DNA from: Candidatus Accumulibacter necessarius
GTDB lineage: Bacteria > Pseudomonadota > Gammaproteobacteria > Burkholderiales > Rhodocyclaceae
Direction of reading: 5' to 3'
Length of the DNA: 64,000 nucleotides
Assembly: GCA_017302435.1 (NCBI GenBank)
Contig: JAFLDL010000030.1
Coordinates: forward strand, 1 to 64,000
The position numbers and the translations under genes were made by a program. Of this stretch, positions 19,159-30,847 are shown one piece after another. The notes below the pieces were generated by a model. The model saw only the letters and a program-made list of their open reading frames with translations. It searched no databases and was not told the origin of the DNA. Every line of letters begins with the position of its first letter. Positions within the stretch are counted from its first letter, which is position 1.

Positions 19159-20597
19159 AGCCCAGCATCGTTCTCGTCGGGCGTCCGAATGTCGGCAAAT
19201 CGACGCTCTTCAACCGGCTGACCAGGACGCGCGATGCTCTGGTGGCCGATATTCCGGGGCTGACGCGTGACCGTCATTACGGCCACGGAAGACTCGGCAG
19301 CAAACCCTATCTGGTGATTGATACCGGTGGTTTCGAACCGCTCGCCAAAGACGGCATCATGCACCAGATGGCGCGCCAGACCGAACAGGCGATTGACGAG
19401 GCCGATGTGGTGGTTTTCGTGGTCGACGGCCGTAGCGGGGTGACGGCCCTGGACAAGGAAATTGCCAACCGGCTGCGCAAGTCCGGGCGCAACGTCCTGC
19501 TCGCCGTCAACAAGTCCGAAGGCATGAACCACGGTATCGTCGTCGCCGATTTTCATGAACTCGGCCTTGGCCAGCCGCTGCCGATCTCGGCGGCGCACGG
19601 CGAGGGGGTGCGTGCCCTGATCGAACTGGCGCTGGAGCCGTACCCGGAGTTGGCGGAAGGCGAGACGACAAGCGACGTCGTCAAGGTGGCCATCGTCGGC
19701 CGCCCGAACGTCGGCAAGAGCACGATGATCAACGCGCTGCTCGGCGAAGATCGGGTGATCGCTTTTGACCAGCCAGGAACGACCCGTGATGCCATCGAAG
19801 TCGATTTCGAGCGCGCCGGCCGCCAGTACACGCTGATCGACACCGCCGGCTTGCGCCGTCGCGGCAAGGTTTTCGAGACCCTGGAGAAATTCTCGGTGAT
19901 CAAGACCCTGCAAGCAATCGAGGACGCACAGGTGGTGATTCTGGTCCTCGACGCGCGCCAGGACATCTCCGATCAGGATGCGCACATCGGCGGTTTCATT
20001 CGGGAATCGGGTCGCGCGCTGGTGGTTGCGGTGAACAAGTGGGATGGCCTCGATGCCTACGTCCGTGAGCAGATCAAGGGGGCTCTCGAGGGGCAGATGT
20101 CGTTCATCGATTTTGCCCGCTTTCACTACGTCTCGGCGCTCAAGGGGCAGGGGCTGGAACAGCTTTTCCGTTCGGTGGACGCGGCTTACAAGGCGGCCAT
20201 CGCCGATCTGCCAACGCCCAAGCTGACCCGTGCCCTGATCGACGCGGTGGCGAGGCAGGCGCCGCCGCGCAGCGGGCTGTTCCGGCCGAAGCTGCGCTAC
20301 GCCCATCAGGGTGGCAGGAATCCGCCGCTGATCGTCATTCATGGCAATGCGCTCGACAAGATCCCGGATTCGTATCGCCGCTACCTCGAGCATACCTTCC
20401 GGGAGGTGTTCAAGCTGCAGGGGACGCCGCTGCAAATCCAGTTCAACGTCAGCAGCAATCCCTTTGCCGACAAGAAAGCGCCCGAGCAGAATCGGCGCAA
20501 GCCCAAGCCGGTAGAGAAGGCGAAACCTGCGGCCGGGCGCGGCGCCAGACCGGGGTCTGGCGGGCAAAGCAGGGCCAGGTCCAAGGTGCCGGGTTGA
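19155..20597 (+). CDS. der: Ribosome-assembly GTPase Der (EngA)
   Basis: Der has two tandem GTPase domains and a KH-like C-terminal domain and acts in 50S subunit maturation. Both P-loops are clear: [12 protein letters not shown] (about residues 8-19) and [12 protein letters not shown] (about 183-194), with DTGGFE/DTAGLR switch II motifs and NKSE/NKWD base-recognition motifs. The 480-residue length includes a Lys/Pro/Gly-rich basic tail after about residue 445. The start is GTG at 19155, overlapping the bamB TGA, so translation probably re-initiates. The hfq-hflX-hflKC genes that often follow der in betaproteobacteria are absent here. Confidence 0.96.
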   Translation: MKPSIVLVGRPNVGKSTLFNRLTRTRDALVADIPGLTRDRHYGHGRLGSKPYLVIDTGGFEPLAKDGIMHQMARQTEQAIDEADVVVFVVDGRSGVTALDKEIANRLRKSGRNVLLAVNKSEGMNHGIVVADFHELGLGQPLPISAAHGEGVRALIELALEPYPELAEGETTSDVVKVAIVGRPNVGKSTMINALLGEDRVIAFDQPGTTRDAIEVDFERAGRQYTLIDTAGLRRRGKVFETLEKFSVIKTLQAIEDAQVVILVLDARQDISDQDAHIGGFIRESGRALVVAVNKWDGLDAYVREQIKGALEGQMSFIDFARFHYVSALKGQGLEQLFRSVDAAYKAAIADLPTPKLTRALIDAVARQAPPRSGLFRPKLRYAHQGGRNPPLIVIHGNALDKIPDSYRRYLEHTFREVFKLQGTPLQIQFNVSSNPFADKKAPEQNRRKPKPVEKAKPAAGRGARPGSGGQSRARSKVPG

Positions 20598-20799
20598 CGC
20601 TGAAAAGCGGGTTCGGGCTGTCCCTGGGAGGCGTTTTTTTGCCGATAGGAGCCTCGAACCTGAGCTGCAATGTTGCACTGGCTCCCTTTTCCACGGATGA
20701 TGAAGCCTTCGCCAGCTTCGGCTGCCAGCAGGGGCTGGCGCGACTGCCTGGAGGGTGCCGGATGAGGCAGGGTTGAACTGAATCAGTCCCATTAAGCGT

Positions 20800-21345
20800 G
20801 TGGAAAAACGGAAGGTGATCAAGGTTTTATTCGTCTGCATGGGGAATATCTGCCGCTCGCCAACGGCCGAGGGTGTTTTCCGCCATATTCTGCGCCAGAA
20901 AAACCTCGACGAGAAAGTGGAGGTGGATTCCGCCGGTACCCACGGCTATCACGCAGGCGAGGCACCGGACCAACGGACCCAGCGTGCGGCCGCCGTTCGC
21001 CACTACGATCTGTCGAACATGCGGGCGCGCAAGGTGGCAGCCCAGGATCTGGATTACTTTGACCTGATCCTGGCGATGGACCACAACAACCTCGGGGTGC
21101 TGAAACGCATTTGTCCCCCGGACAAGCACGACCGTCTGGGGTTGTTGATGAGCTACTCGAAAAATTTCGACGACGACGAGGTTCCTGATCCGTACTACGG
21201 TCTTGGCCATGGCTTCGACCTGGTTCTCGATATGATCGAGGACGCGGCAAACGGCTTGATCGAGAGCCTTGAGCAGCGCCTTATCGACGAGGGCGACGCC
21301 GATGCCGTGGCGCCTGCGGCGAACCAGGTCGACAGCATGACCTGA
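20800..21345 (+). CDS. Low-molecular-weight protein-tyrosine phosphatase
   Basis: This 181-residue protein has the family P-loop CMGNICRS (CX5R-S) near residue 14. The general-acid region DPYYGLGHGFDLVLDMIEDA lies at about 130-150. These phosphatases act on phosphotyrosine, often in exopolysaccharide control, but no exopolysaccharide genes are adjacent. The C-terminal 20 residues extend slightly beyond the usual length. The start is the GTG at 20800; a GTG at 20815 is also possible and would remove a short basic N-terminus. The preceding 202 bases after der hold no gene I can support. Confidence 0.92.
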   Translation: MEKRKVIKVLFVCMGNICRSPTAEGVFRHILRQKNLDEKVEVDSAGTHGYHAGEAPDQRTQRAAAVRHYDLSNMRARKVAAQDLDYFDLILAMDHNNLGVLKRICPPDKHDRLGLLMSYSKNFDDDEVPDPYYGLGHGFDLVLDMIEDAANGLIESLEQRLIDEGDADAVAPAANQVDSMT

Positions 21346-21371
21346 GCGGCTGGGTTCGCGGCCGGTGCGGT

Positions 21372-22010
21372 TTAGGGTTTGACGCCACGCCGGGACATGC
21401 AGTCGGGGCATACCCCGTACACCACAACGAGTTTCGCCGCTGCGCCTGGCTGCAGTCGCCCTTCGAGGACGGCATCATCGACCTCTCTCCACATCTGCCC
21501 GACCCGGATGCGTTGACAGAGGCTGCACCGCTTGACGAAGTTCGATCCGGCCCCCGGCATGGCCGCGGTGACCGGTAGCGAATAGCGGTACGGTTCGGAA
21601 CGGACCTGGCGGTGACAGACTTCGAGAACGCCATTGCCACGTGGCACGATGGTCATTTCCATGAAGCGCTTGAGTTGGGGTGAGTCGCAGCGATAGGGTC
21701 GCTGGACCGTACGCTTGAGCGTTCGCGCCGACATCAAAAGGGTGCGTACGAACATCAGCGTGACGTCGCCTGAGATGAAATGATCGAGGCGTCGGCCGAT
21801 GACCTTCGTCGAAAGGCTCTCGTCGCCGCCGTTGTCGAGCGCGAAGCGGTCCCAATCGCCTGTGACGGCAGTGATGGCATCGTCTGGATCAAGCGTGTAG
21901 CTCAGTTGGCTCGCAGCAGGGGCTGCCTCGTTCGACGGTCTGGCTGGCGCAGGTGTCGTTGCGACATCGCCTGACGACTCCGGGATCAACCCGGCGCGCG
22001 TGTCTAGCAT
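21372..22010 (-). CDS. Unrecognised PAS-like protein with C-terminal zinc-ribbon-type Cys pairs
   Basis: The 212-residue protein has a Pro/Ala-rich N-terminus. A domain of about 130 residues follows, resembling a short PAS sensor domain (WDRFALDNGG, IGRRLDHFISGD, then a YRCDSP...RFMEMTI beta segment). The C-terminal CSLCQR...VCPDC arrangement should bind a metal. It starts 14 bases after the stop of the giant CheB-CheR-GGDEF-EAL gene and shares its strand, so they are probably co-transcribed and may work together. I chose the ATG at 22010; a GTG at 22061 would overlap the upstream gene. The PAS call is from pattern only, and the function is unknown. Confidence 0.65.
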   Translation of the reverse strand: MLDTRAGLIPESSGDVATTPAPARPSNEAAPAASQLSYTLDPDDAITAVTGDWDRFALDNGGDESLSTKVIGRRLDHFISGDVTLMFVRTLLMSARTLKRTVQRPYRCDSPQLKRFMEMTIVPRGNGVLEVCHRQVRSEPYRYSLPVTAAMPGAGSNFVKRCSLCQRIRVGQMWREVDDAVLEGRLQPGAAAKLVVVYGVCPDCMSRRGVKP

Positions 22011-22024
22011 TTGTTCGCCAGTTT

Positions 22025-25000
22025 TCACGAAAGGGACGACAAGGTGCGGGTACGTAACCACTCGGCAAAGACGTCCGGTGCGAGCGGTCTGGCATACAGG
22101 TAGCCCTGGCCATTGTGGCAGCCGGAGGCGTCGAGTTCGGCGTGCTGGTCGGCCAGTTCGACCCCTTCGGCGACGACGCTCATGCCGAGGTGGCGGGCGA
22201 GCGAAATGATCGCCGAACCGATGGCGCGGTCGTCGGAGTTGGTCGAGATGCCGTCAACGAAGCTGCGCGCGATCTTGAGTTCGTGGATCGGGAAACGCTT
22301 GAGGTACGACAGGGACGAAAACCCGGTGCCGAAGTCATCAATACTGATCATCAGACCGAAGGCCACCAGTTCGGCCAGCATGCGTTGGGCACGTTCGAAG
22401 TCCATCAACACGCCTTCGGTAATCTCGATGCACAGCCGCTGTGGCGAAACACCATGCTGGCTGACGATCTGCATCAGGTCGGCGGCCATGCCTTCCTTGC
22501 GAAAGTGGCGCGCGGAGATGTTGACGCTGATCCGGACGGGCGGCAGTCCGCTCTTGTCCCACTCGACGATCTGGCGGCAGACTTCCCCCAGCACCCACTC
22601 GTCGATCGCTACGATCAGGTTGCTCTGCTCGGCAACAGGAATGAAAACCACCGGTTCCACGACCTCACCGTTTGCCTGCCAGCGTACCAGCGCCTCGGCG
22701 CCGACTGCCTGATGGTTCTCAAGGTTGATCTGTGGCTGGTAGTGGAGGAAGAACTCGCCGTTATCGATTGCGCGGCGCAAGCCCGTCTCCAGCGCCAGGC
22801 GGCGTGTCGACTGAAGCGCAAGGTCGGCAGTGAAGAAGCGAAAAGCGTTCTTGCCGTGGTCTTTGGCCCGATACATCGCCGAATCGGCATTCCGCATCAG
22901 CGCGTTAGCATCGGCAGCATCCTCGGGGAACATGCTCAGGCCGATACTGGCACTGATGAAGCATTCGTGCTCGTCGAAATGGTAGCTGGCGCTCAGGGTG
23001 CTCAGCAGACGTTCAGCTGTCAGTGTGGCCTCGCGCCGATCAGCGGTTTCAAGCAGGACCACGAACTCGTCGCCGCCCAGGCGCGCCACCGTGTCTTCGG
23101 CACGAACGCAGTCAAGCAGCCGCAGGGCCGCCTGCTTGAGGAGCTTGTCGCCGGTCACATGGCCGAGGGTGTCGTTGACCACCTTGAAGTTGTCGAGGTC
23201 GATGAACACCACGCCGATGCTCTCCCCCGAGCGTTCGACACGCGCCAGGGCCAGGTGCAGGCGATCGTTGAACAGTGCCCGGTTGGGCAGTCCGGTGAGC
23301 TCATCGTGCGTTGCCAGGTACTCGATGCGCTGCTGTGACTCGCGCGCCTTGGTAATATCGCTGAACATGCCAACGTAGTTGACCACCTTGCCGCTCTTAT
23401 CCTTCACCGTATTGATCGATAGCCATTCGAGGAAGGGCTCGCCGTTCTTGCGGCGATTCCAGATTTCACCCTGCCAGACGCCGACCCGGTTGACCTTGTT
23501 CCACATGTCAACGTAAAGCTCGGCGGGCGTTCTCTCCGAGCGCAGGATGCTGGGTTTCTTGCCGACGACTTCCTGTCGGGTAAAGCCGGTCAAAGTGGTA
23601 AAAGCATCATTGACAGTCAGGATCCGTTGCTCGGTATCGGTCACCATGACACCTTCGGAAGCACGATCGAAGACCATCGCCGCAAGCCGCAAGCGCTCTT
23701 CTGCGCGCTTGCGGGCAGTGATGTCGGTGGCTTGGAAGCAGGTGCCGGTAATCGCCCCATCGTCGTCGAAGAGGGGAAAACGGACCACCAGGAAATGGCG
23801 TGCGCCACCGGCCAGGGGAAGGGCTTCCTCACGCTCGATCCCCTTGCGCAGACGCATCGCTTCGAGTTCGCTCTCGCGAAACAGATCGCACACGGCCTCG
23901 GGGAACAACTGCAGGTCCGTCTTGCCGATCGCTTGCCCGGATTCAAAGCCGAAGCTCTGCTCGAATTTCGGGTTGGCGAACTGGTAGCGGCCAGAGGCAT
24001 CCTTCACCGCCATCAGCGAGACCGAATTATTCATCACTGCCAGCAGCCTGACCTGGGTCTCGCGCGCCGAGCGCTCGGTCTCGTAAAGGCTGGTGTTGTC
24101 GGCAAACAGCAGGATGACGCCGGCAATGCGCTGCGGGTCGCGCAGCAGCGGCGCGATATGCAGCGAATAGTGGCGGCGGTTGGCGTTGACAATCTGGCGG
24201 TCGAGCGCGTTCTGTGTGTCAATCACCTTTTGGCTGTCGGCCACCAGATCGGGCATGTCCGGTGGCAATGGCAGGTCGCGCAGGTGGCGTCCGACCTGGG
24301 CTGCGCCCAGCTTGAACAGCCGGGCAGCAGCGCTGTTGAAGCGCTGCAGGCAGGCATTGCGATCGAGCACCAGCAACGGGTAGTCGACGCTGTTCTGGAT
24401 GCATTCCAGCTCGACGTTGAGTTCCTGCGTCTCGGCGGTCTTGATCTGCAATTCCTCATTGACCGTCGCCAGTTCTTCATTGGTCGACTGCAGTTCCTCA
24501 TTGGAGGCTTCCAGTTCCTCATTCGAGGCCTGCATCTCCTCGTTCGAGGCCTGAATCTCCTCATTCAGCGCCTGCATCTCCTCGTTCGAGGTTTCCAGCT
24601 CTTCGACCAGCGTCTGCAGGTGCTCACGCGTTGCCGCGAGTTCGTCTTCGAGTTCCTTGTCAGTAACGTTACCGTTGTCCTCGACGGAATTCTTGCCGGC
24701 TGGCGGCAGGATCCATTCAATGCAGACCATGAACAGGGCCTCGCCACCGGTGGCCGATACCGGATGGACCGACAGGCGGACGCCGCGGGTGGGGTCGAGC
24801 GCCTTGATGTGCCGTGGTCGCCCGTGCGCCACGGCCTGCTTGACCTGCGCCTGCCGCATCAGAACCTGGACCTCGGTACGCAGCTCGCGACGGATGAGCG
24901 AGATCAGGTCGAAGGCCGGCCGCCCGGGTGAAACGTTGAGCAGTCGGCTGGCGTCACCGTGAATGTGGCGGATTTCGAACTTGCCGTTGATCAACAGGCT

Positions 25001-26647
25001 GGTCGGGATGAAATGGCGCCCGGCGGCCTCGAGCAGGATGTTCTCGAAACCCAGCGGGGTGGTCGGCTTGCTCGGTCGCTGATGCTGGTTGAGGCCGGCC
25101 GCCGGGAGCTGCATCTCCGATCGCAGCAGCGGCAGTCGGGCACTTACCCCGTGGCGACGATAGAGGCGGCCATCCTTGTCAACCACACCGAACAGCGCCT
25201 CCTGCTGGAAGATGCCTTCCGACTTGCCAAGGAACAGGTAGGCGCCCGGATTGAGTGCGTAATGGAAGACCGAAAGCAGTCGCGCCTGCAATTCACTCTG
25301 GAAATAGATCAGTACGTTGCGGCAGCTGACCAAGTCCAGGCGCAGGAACGGCGGATCCTGCACCAGATCCTGGCGGGCGAAGATGACCACGTCGCGCAGG
25401 TTCTTGTTGATCTCGTAACGGTCGCCGTGCGGCGTGAAGTTGGCGCGCAGGCGGCCGCGGTCCATATGCGCCAGACTGGAGGCGGCAAAGACGCCACGTC
25501 GTGCGAGCGACATCGCATCCAGGTCGATGTCGGTCGCGAAGATCTGCAGGCGGTACTGGTCGAAGGCGGCGCCCAGACGTTCGGAAAACAGGATGGCCAG
25601 CGAATACGCCTCCTCGCCGGTCGCACAACCGGCAACCCAGACGCGGATGTCATCGCCGGGCTGCTTGCTGGCGAGAATGTCGGCGACCACCTTGTCGAGC
25701 CGGACAAAGGCATCGGTATCGCGAAAGAACGCGGTGACCGAAATCAGGATATCCTTGCACAGCTTGTCGAGTTCGACCGGCGTCTGGTCGACCACCTGCA
25801 GGTAGTCGTGCAAGGTACTGACGTGGTTTGCCGCCATGCGTCGCTCGATCCGTCGCCAGAGTGTCGGCTCCTTGTACTGCGAGAAGTCGACCTTGGTGCG
25901 GCTGCGCACCTTGCCGAGCAGCGTTTTCAGCGTTGCCGGCGCGCTCGCGGCCTGCGTCGCTACCGGAATCAGGCCACGGTTAAGGACAATCAAGCTGATC
26001 TCGGCGCCCATGTTCTCGGGCGGCAGAATCCAGTCCACGCTGCCGGTGTCGATTGCCGACTGCGGCATGCCGCTGTATTTGGCGGTTTCCGGGTCCTGGG
26101 AAAAGGTGAAGCCGCCAGCGGCCTTGATCGCGTGGATGCCCGCCGCGCCATCGGAACCGGTGCCGGAGAGAATGATGCCGATCGTCGATTCGCCGATCTC
26201 TTCAGCGAGCGAGGCGAAGAAGCGATTCACCGACGGCTTGGGCAGCGATTCCTTGGCCGGTTCGACCAGTCGGAAATGGCCATCCAGCAACGTAAGATTG
26301 CGGTTCGGTGGCGTAATGTAGACCGTATTCGGTTCCGGCGACATGCTGTCTTCAATGTCCCTGACTGGCATCGTGGTCTCGCGGCCGAGCAACTGCGACA
26401 TCATGCTGCGGTAAGTGGGCGAAAGGTGCTGCACGACGACGTAGCTCAGTCCGAGGTTTTTCGGCAGGTTCGGCAATAGCAGGCTGAGCGCCTCCAGTCC
26501 GCCGGCGGAGGCGCCGATGCCGACAATGAAGGGCCGCTCGTCAATTCGGACCGCGTGTGCCTCCTCGCTGCCCGGCTTCAACGCGACTGGCAGCTTTCTC
26601 GAGTAGGAGCGTTTTTTTCTTGGTGCTTCTTCGCTGGTGATGCTCAT
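22025..26647 (-). CDS. CheB-CheR-PAS-GGDEF-EAL fusion signalling protein
   Basis: This is a 1540-residue cytoplasmic protein. A CheB methylesterase domain (about 38-225) keeps the triad: Ser47 in GIGASAGG, His74 in VVQHLSP, Asp166 in [10 protein letters not shown] CheR methyltransferase follows (about 250-500, SAM site [13 protein letters not shown] at 338-350). Next come a coiled coil rich in SNEE repeats (about 664-745) and three PAS-like domains (about 745-855, 865-980, 985-1105). The GGDEF domain (motif 1191-1195, RxxD inhibitory site 1182-1185) and EAL domain (EAL 1318-1320, DDFGTG 1437-1442) end the protein. All catalytic motifs look intact; the usual KIDRSF reads KIARSF. I chose the ATG at 26647, close to the CheB domain. 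It could join receptor-methylation logic to cyclic-di-GMP turnover. Confidence 0.9.
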   Translation of the reverse strand: MSITSEEAPRKKRSYSRKLPVALKPGSEEAHAVRIDERPFIVGIGASAGGLEALSLLLPNLPKNLGLSYVVVQHLSPTYRSMMSQLLGRETTMPVRDIEDSMSPEPNTVYITPPNRNLTLLDGHFRLVEPAKESLPKPSVNRFFASLAEEIGESTIGIILSGTGSDGAAGIHAIKAAGGFTFSQDPETAKYSGMPQSAIDTGSVDWILPPENMGAEISLIVLNRGLIPVATQAASAPATLKTLLGKVRSRTKVDFSQYKEPTLWRRIERRMAANHVSTLHDYLQVVDQTPVELDKLCKDILISVTAFFRDTDAFVRLDKVVADILASKQPGDDIRVWVAGCATGEEAYSLAILFSERLGAAFDQYRLQIFATDIDLDAMSLARRGVFAASSLAHMDRGRLRANFTPHGDRYEINKNLRDVVIFARQDLVQDPPFLRLDLVSCRNVLIYFQSELQARLLSVFHYALNPGAYLFLGKSEGIFQQEALFGVVDKDGRLYRRHGVSARLPLLRSEMQLPAAGLNQHQRPSKPTTPLGFENILLEAAGRHFIPTSLLINGKFEIRHIHGDASRLLNVSPGRPAFDLISLIRRELRTEVQVLMRQAQVKQAVAHGRPRHIKALDPTRGVRLSVHPVSATGGEALFMVCIEWILPPAGKNSVEDNGNVTDKELEDELAATREHLQTLVEELETSNEEMQALNEEIQASNEEMQASNEELEASNEELQSTNEELATVNEELQIKTAETQELNVELECIQNSVDYPLLVLDRNACLQRFNSAAARLFKLGAAQVGRHLRDLPLPPDMPDLVADSQKVIDTQNALDRQIVNANRRHYSLHIAPLLRDPQRIAGVILLFADNTSLYETERSARETQVRLLAVMNNSVSLMAVKDASGRYQFANPKFEQSFGFESGQAIGKTDLQLFPEAVCDLFRESELEAMRLRKGIEREEALPLAGGARHFLVVRFPLFDDDGAITGTCFQATDITARKRAEERLRLAAMVFDRASEGVMVTDTEQRILTVNDAFTTLTGFTRQEVVGKKPSILRSERTPAELYVDMWNKVNRVGVWQGEIWNRRKNGEPFLEWLSINTVKDKSGKVVNYVGMFSDITKARESQQRIEYLATHDELTGLPNRALFNDRLHLALARVERSGESIGVVFIDLDNFKVVNDTLGHVTGDKLLKQAALRLLDCVRAEDTVARLGGDEFVVLLETADRREATLTAERLLSTLSASYHFDEHECFISASIGLSMFPEDAADANALMRNADSAMYRAKDHGKNAFRFFTADLALQSTRRLALETGLRRAIDNGEFFLHYQPQINLENHQAVGAEALVRWQANGEVVEPVVFIPVAEQSNLIVAIDEWVLGEVCRQIVEWDKSGLPPVRISVNISARHFRKEGMAADLMQIVSQHGVSPQRLCIEITEGVLMDFERAQRMLAELVAFGLMISIDDFGTGFSSLSYLKRFPIHELKIARSFVDGISTNSDDRAIGSAIISLARHLGMSVVAEGVELADQHAELDASGCHNGQGYLYARPLAPDVFAEWLRTRTLSSLS

Positions 26648-26942
26648 CGCGTCCTGTCCGATGCGGGTGTGGGGCCGTCGACGACCATCCAAAACACGTT
26701 GATTGACCTCCGTCGTTGACGTCCGGTTCCCCAAGCCATTGCGCTGAACGCACCGCAGGAACCGGTCCAGTTGAGGTCCGATGGCGGCGAATTGTATTCC
26801 GATCAAGCGACTTGCAGCGCACCCGTGAGCAAAAAAGCCCTCTGACGTCGCTCTGGCAACAGGTGGCGCCCAAGGGATCTTCGTCGACCGATGAGCCGGG
26901 GAAATGTCGTGCATCCCGGTGCGTCAGGTCACGCGATGGCGC

Positions 26943-27767
<825 letters not shown>

Positions 27768-27982
27768 GGTCGTTGATCAGCACTTGATCGGTGGCGGCAC
27801 GAACTCGCCGGACGGCTGGTCGAATCGCGAGGATAGAATATACCGCGAAGGACAGCTTTCGGGGTGACGCTTTCATCACGGTTGGCCCGCCGTCCTTGCG
27901 ATGCGCTTTCCAGCCGAAGTCCTTCTCCGGGCGCCGCTGGGAGAAGCATGGCCTCCTGCGCACCACTCAGTTGATCGGCGCT

Positions 27983-28005
27983 GCAGCCGGCGTATCTCCG
28001 GGCTG
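27983..28005 (-). other. GC-rich hairpin after the isc operon
   Basis: GCAGCCGG (27983-27990) and CCGGGCTGC (27997-28005) pair with one bulge. They lie 26 bases beyond the stop of the last gene of the isc operon on the minus strand. There is no T-run, so this is at best a weak or Rho-assisted transcript end. Confidence 0.3.
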
Positions 28006-28030
28006 CTGCCGGGGCAATGCTCGAGTTCTA

Positions 28031-28420
28031 TCAGTTGAGGTCAATGGCATGTCGTTTGAGGTCGTCCAGGCTGACGATCAGCAGACAGGCTTCGTTGGTG
28101 GAATTGAGAACAACCCGAGGGGCCTTGCCGGCTTGGAAGGCTTCGCGCCAGCGTGCCGCGCAGAGGCACCAGCGATCGCCAGCGTTGAGGCCGGGAAATC
28201 CGAACTCCGGCCGCGGTGTGGACAGATCGTTGCCACGCGCCTTCGAGAATTCGAGGAAGTCGTCGGTGAGCAGGACGCAAACGGTGTGACTGCCGAAATC
28301 TTCGCTGCCCGTATTGCAGCAGCCGTCACGAAAAAAGCCTGTCATCGGCTTCTCGCTGCAGGAGCCAAGCAGGCCGCCGAGTACGTTGCGCTGGCTGCCG
28401 CCAGAATCGTCCGGCTTCAT
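28031..28420 (-). CDS. DUF2237 protein, last gene of the isc operon
   Basis: This 129-residue protein matches the uncharacterised DUF2237 family by its conserved FFRDGCCNTG, HTVCVLLTDDFLEFSK, RGNDLSTP, FGFPGLNAGDRWCLCAARW and RVVL segments. It has eight cysteines, several in the most conserved motifs, so metal or cluster binding or thiol chemistry is possible but unproven. The ATG at 28420 overlaps the iscX TGA by four bases, so it is translationally coupled to Fe-S assembly genes. Its function is unknown; the link to Fe-S metabolism rests on context. Confidence 0.85.
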   Translation of the reverse strand: MKPDDSGGSQRNVLGGLLGSCSEKPMTGFFRDGCCNTGSEDFGSHTVCVLLTDDFLEFSKARGNDLSTPRPEFGFPGLNAGDRWCLCAARWREAFQAGKAPRVVLNSTNEACLLIVSLDDLKRHAIDLN

Positions 28421-28611
28421 GCCAGCTCGTCGATCCAGGCTTGCTGGATCGCCTCAAGGATTTTTTCGCCACAGTGTTTTGCGTCGTCGTCGAAGCTCGG
28501 CAGGGCCAGTACCCAGTTCATCAGGTCAACGAAGTTGATCGTCAGCGGGTCGACCTCGGGGTGCGTTTCGGCGAGTTCGACCGCGAGTTCGCTGATGTCT
28601 GTCCATCTCAT
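28417..28611 (-). CDS. iscX: Fe-S assembly protein IscX
   Basis: This 64-residue acidic protein is full length for IscX (YfhJ), which binds IscS and iron and tunes cluster assembly. The opening [22 protein letters not shown] and the tail AIQQAWIDE are typical. It overlaps fdx by four bases upstream and the DUF2237 gene by four bases downstream. Confidence 0.95.
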   Translation of the reverse strand: MRWTDISELAVELAETHPEVDPLTINFVDLMNWVLALPSFDDDAKHCGEKILEAIQQAWIDELA

Positions 28612-28949
28612 CGTTTAACCTCCTTGATCATGTTGATGGAGTAGCGTGGAATCTCGATCACCAATGGGCTCTCATTGACCATTGCCTGACACGACAGTCG
28701 GGAGTGCGGTTCTAGCCCCCAGGCCTTGTCGAGCAAGTCGTCCTCGACCTCGTCCGAGGGCTCGAGCAGGTCAAAACCTTCCCGGACGATGACGTGGCAG
28801 GTGGTACAGGCGCACGACATCTCGCAGGCATGCTCGATGGCAATGCCATTCTCGAGCAGGTTCTGACAGATCGATTCACCAGCCCTTGCTTCGAAGAGGG
28901 CACCGTCCGGACACAGTTCGAGGTGCGGCAAAACGATGATCTGGGTCAT
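28608..28949 (-). CDS. fdx: [2Fe-2S] ferredoxin of the isc operon
   Basis: This 113-residue adrenodoxin-type ferredoxin carries cluster ligands in [13 protein letters not shown] (CX5CX2C), with the fourth Cys in RLSCQAM. It passes electrons during cluster assembly on IscU. The ATG at 28949 overlaps the hscA TGA by four bases, and the stop overlaps iscX by four bases. Confidence 0.96.
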   Translation of the reverse strand: MTQIIVLPHLELCPDGALFEARAGESICQNLLENGIAIEHACEMSCACTTCHVIVREGFDLLEPSDEVEDDLLDKAWGLEPHSRLSCQAMVNESPLVIEIPRYSINMIKEVKR

Positions 28950-30847
28950 GCGTGTTCTCCCGTCCTTGCTGCGGCGACTTCGCTGTCCAGTTCGTTGATG
29001 TGACGGCCGGAAAAGGCCCGGCGGATCGACTTGTCCATGCGGCGTGCGGCGAAGTCCTTGGTGTCGGCTTCGAGATCATCCATCGCCAGCATGATCTGGC
29101 GGCGGTTATCACCGAGCAGCGCAGCCTGGAGATTACTCACGTCATGCTCGATCCGCGACCGTTCTTCGACCGAGAGCAATTCCCCATCGGTGTCGATTGC
29201 CGAACGCACGGCCTCGATCAGCCGTTGCGCGTCTGTCTGCGACTCCTTGAGTGCTCGCCGGAGGGCATCATCCCGGACATGTAGCATCGAGTCCTTGAGC
29301 ATGCCGGCGATCTCGTCATCCGAGAGGCCGTAGGAGGGCTTGACGACGATACTCGCTTCCACGCCGACGGTCTGCTCGCGGGCAGTGACGGCGAGCAGAC
29401 CGTCGGCATCGACCTGGAAAGTGACGCGAATGCGTGCTGCGCCGGCGACCATCGGTGGAATGCCGCGCAGTTCGAAGCGGGCCAGCGAACGGCAATCACT
29501 GACCAGTTCGCGCTCCCCCTGGACGACATGGACGGCCAGCGCCGTCTGGCCGTCGCGGAAAGTGGTGAATTCCTGCGCCCTGGCGGTCGGGATGGTCGAA
29601 TTGCGCGGAATGATTTTCTCGACCAAGCCGCCCATCGTTTCCAGGCCCAGTGACAACGGGATGACGTCGAGTAGCAGCCAGTTGTCACCGCCCAAGCCGT
29701 TGCCGGCAAGGAGGTTGGCCTGGGTTGCCGCGCCGATGGCAACGACCTTGTCCGGATCGAGGTTGTTCAGCGGCTCCTGCCTGAAAAAATCACCGACGGC
29801 GCGCTGTACCTGTGGCATGCGCGTCGCGCCCCCGACCATTACCACGCCCTTGACTTCGGCGACCGACAGTCCAGCATCGCGCAATGCTTTCTTGACCGGC
29901 TGGATGGTCTTGGCGACCAGGGTCTGCGTAATCTCGGCAAAGATTTCGGTCGTCAGAGTCAGATCGACGACCTCGCCACTGTTGAGCCGGGCGTTGATCG
30001 GGGCAACGCCGTGAAAGGTCAGATATTCCTTGGCTTCACGGGCGCGGGTCAGCAGCATGCGCGCATCCTCGACCGACAAGGGTTTGAGCTGGGCGGCTTC
30101 GAGCAGCCAGCAGAAGATGCGATGGTCGAAATCGTCGCCACCGAGCGCGGAGTCGCCACCCGTCGCCAGCACTTCGAAGATGCCGCGAGAAAGCCTGAGG
30201 ATCGAAATGTCGAAGGTGCCGCCACCAAGGTCATAGACCGCGTAGGTTCCCTCCGAGGCGTTGTCGAGGCCGTAGGCTACCGCGGCTGCGGTGGGCTCGT
30301 TGAGCAGACGCAGAACCGGTAGACCGGCCAGTCGGGCAGCGTCCTTGGTCGCCTGGCGCTGGGCGTCGTCGAAGTAGGCGGGAACAGTGATCACCGCGCC
30401 TACCAGCGGCCCACCCAGCGAGGCCTCGGCACGCAGGCGCAGGACGCGCAGGATCTCGGCCGACACCTCGACCGGACTCTTGCGCCCAGCCACTGTGTTC
30501 AGGCGAAGCATTCCCGGACCCTCGTCGAAAAGGTAGGGCAGGGCCTCGCGCTGGACGATGTCCTGCAGGCCGCGGCCCATGAAGCGCTTGACCGAAGCGA
30601 TGGTGTTGCGCGGATCTATGGCCTGCCTGGCCTGCGCCTCATAGCCGACGTCGCAGTTTCCATCCGGCAGGTAACGGACGACCGATGGCAGCAAGGGACG
30701 CCCGAGTTCGTCGCTGATGACCACGGCCAGACCGCTGCGCACCGTAGCGACCAGTGAATTGGTGGTCCCGAGATCGATGCCGACCGCCAACCGGTGTTGG
30801 TGCGGCGCAGCCGATTCGCCGGGTTCCGCAATCTGTAAGAGTGCCAT
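28946..30847 (-). CDS. hscA: Fe-S assembly Hsp70 chaperone HscA
   Basis: This 633-residue Hsp70 has the nucleotide-binding domain opening [14 protein letters not shown] (about residues 22-35), [17 protein letters not shown], the second phosphate motif [11 protein letters not shown], and a substrate-binding domain from about 390. HscA binds the LPPVK loop of IscU and, with HscB, drives cluster release. The length is at the family norm. It follows hscB after 78 bases. Confidence 0.96.
   Translation of the reverse strand: MALLQIAEPGESAAPHQHRLAVGIDLGTTNSLVATVRSGLAVVISDELGRPLLPSVVRYLPDGNCDVGYEAQARQAIDPRNTIASVKRFMGRGLQDIVQREALPYLFDEGPGMLRLNTVAGRKSPVEVSAEILRVLRLRAEASLGGPLVGAVITVPAYFDDAQRQATKDAARLAGLPVLRLLNEPTAAAVAYGLDNASEGTYAVYDLGGGTFDISILRLSRGIFEVLATGGDSALGGDDFDHRIFCWLLEAAQLKPLSVEDARMLLTRAREAKEYLTFHGVAPINARLNSGEVVDLTLTTEIFAEITQTLVAKTIQPVKKALRDAGLSVAEVKGVVMVGGATRMPQVQRAVGDFFRQEPLNNLDPDKVVAIGAATQANLLAGNGLGGDNWLLLDVIPLSLGLETMGGLVEKIIPRNSTIPTARAQEFTTFRDGQTALAVHVVQGERELVSDCRSLARFELRGIPPMVAGAARIRVTFQVDADGLLAVTAREQTVGVEASIVVKPSYGLSDDEIAGMLKDSMLHVRDDALRRALKESQTDAQRLIEAVRSAIDTDGELLSVEERSRIEHDVSNLQAALLGDNRRQIMLAMDDLEADTKDFAARRMDKSIRRAFSGRHINELDSEVAAARTGEHA

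Noticed and set aside
20598-20799. Small gene or RNA between der and the tyrosine phosphatase gene
   Set aside because: A 60-codon frame exists but has no ribosome site or recognisable composition; a T-run at 20634-20640 lacks a convincing stem.
19077-20840. Minus-strand frame of 587 codons across bamB, der and the spacer
   Set aside because: Antisense to der and bamB, both unmistakable; no domain in the product.
24441-24600. Short tandem DNA repeats resembling a CRISPR or microsatellite
   Set aside because: The repeats are in frame and encode a regular SNEE coiled coil inside a large protein; spacing and unit length do not fit CRISPR.
27791-28618. Plus-strand frame of 275 codons across the FGE-iscX region
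   Set aside because: It runs opposite the DUF2237 and iscX genes, which are recognisable and tightly coupled on the minus strand.
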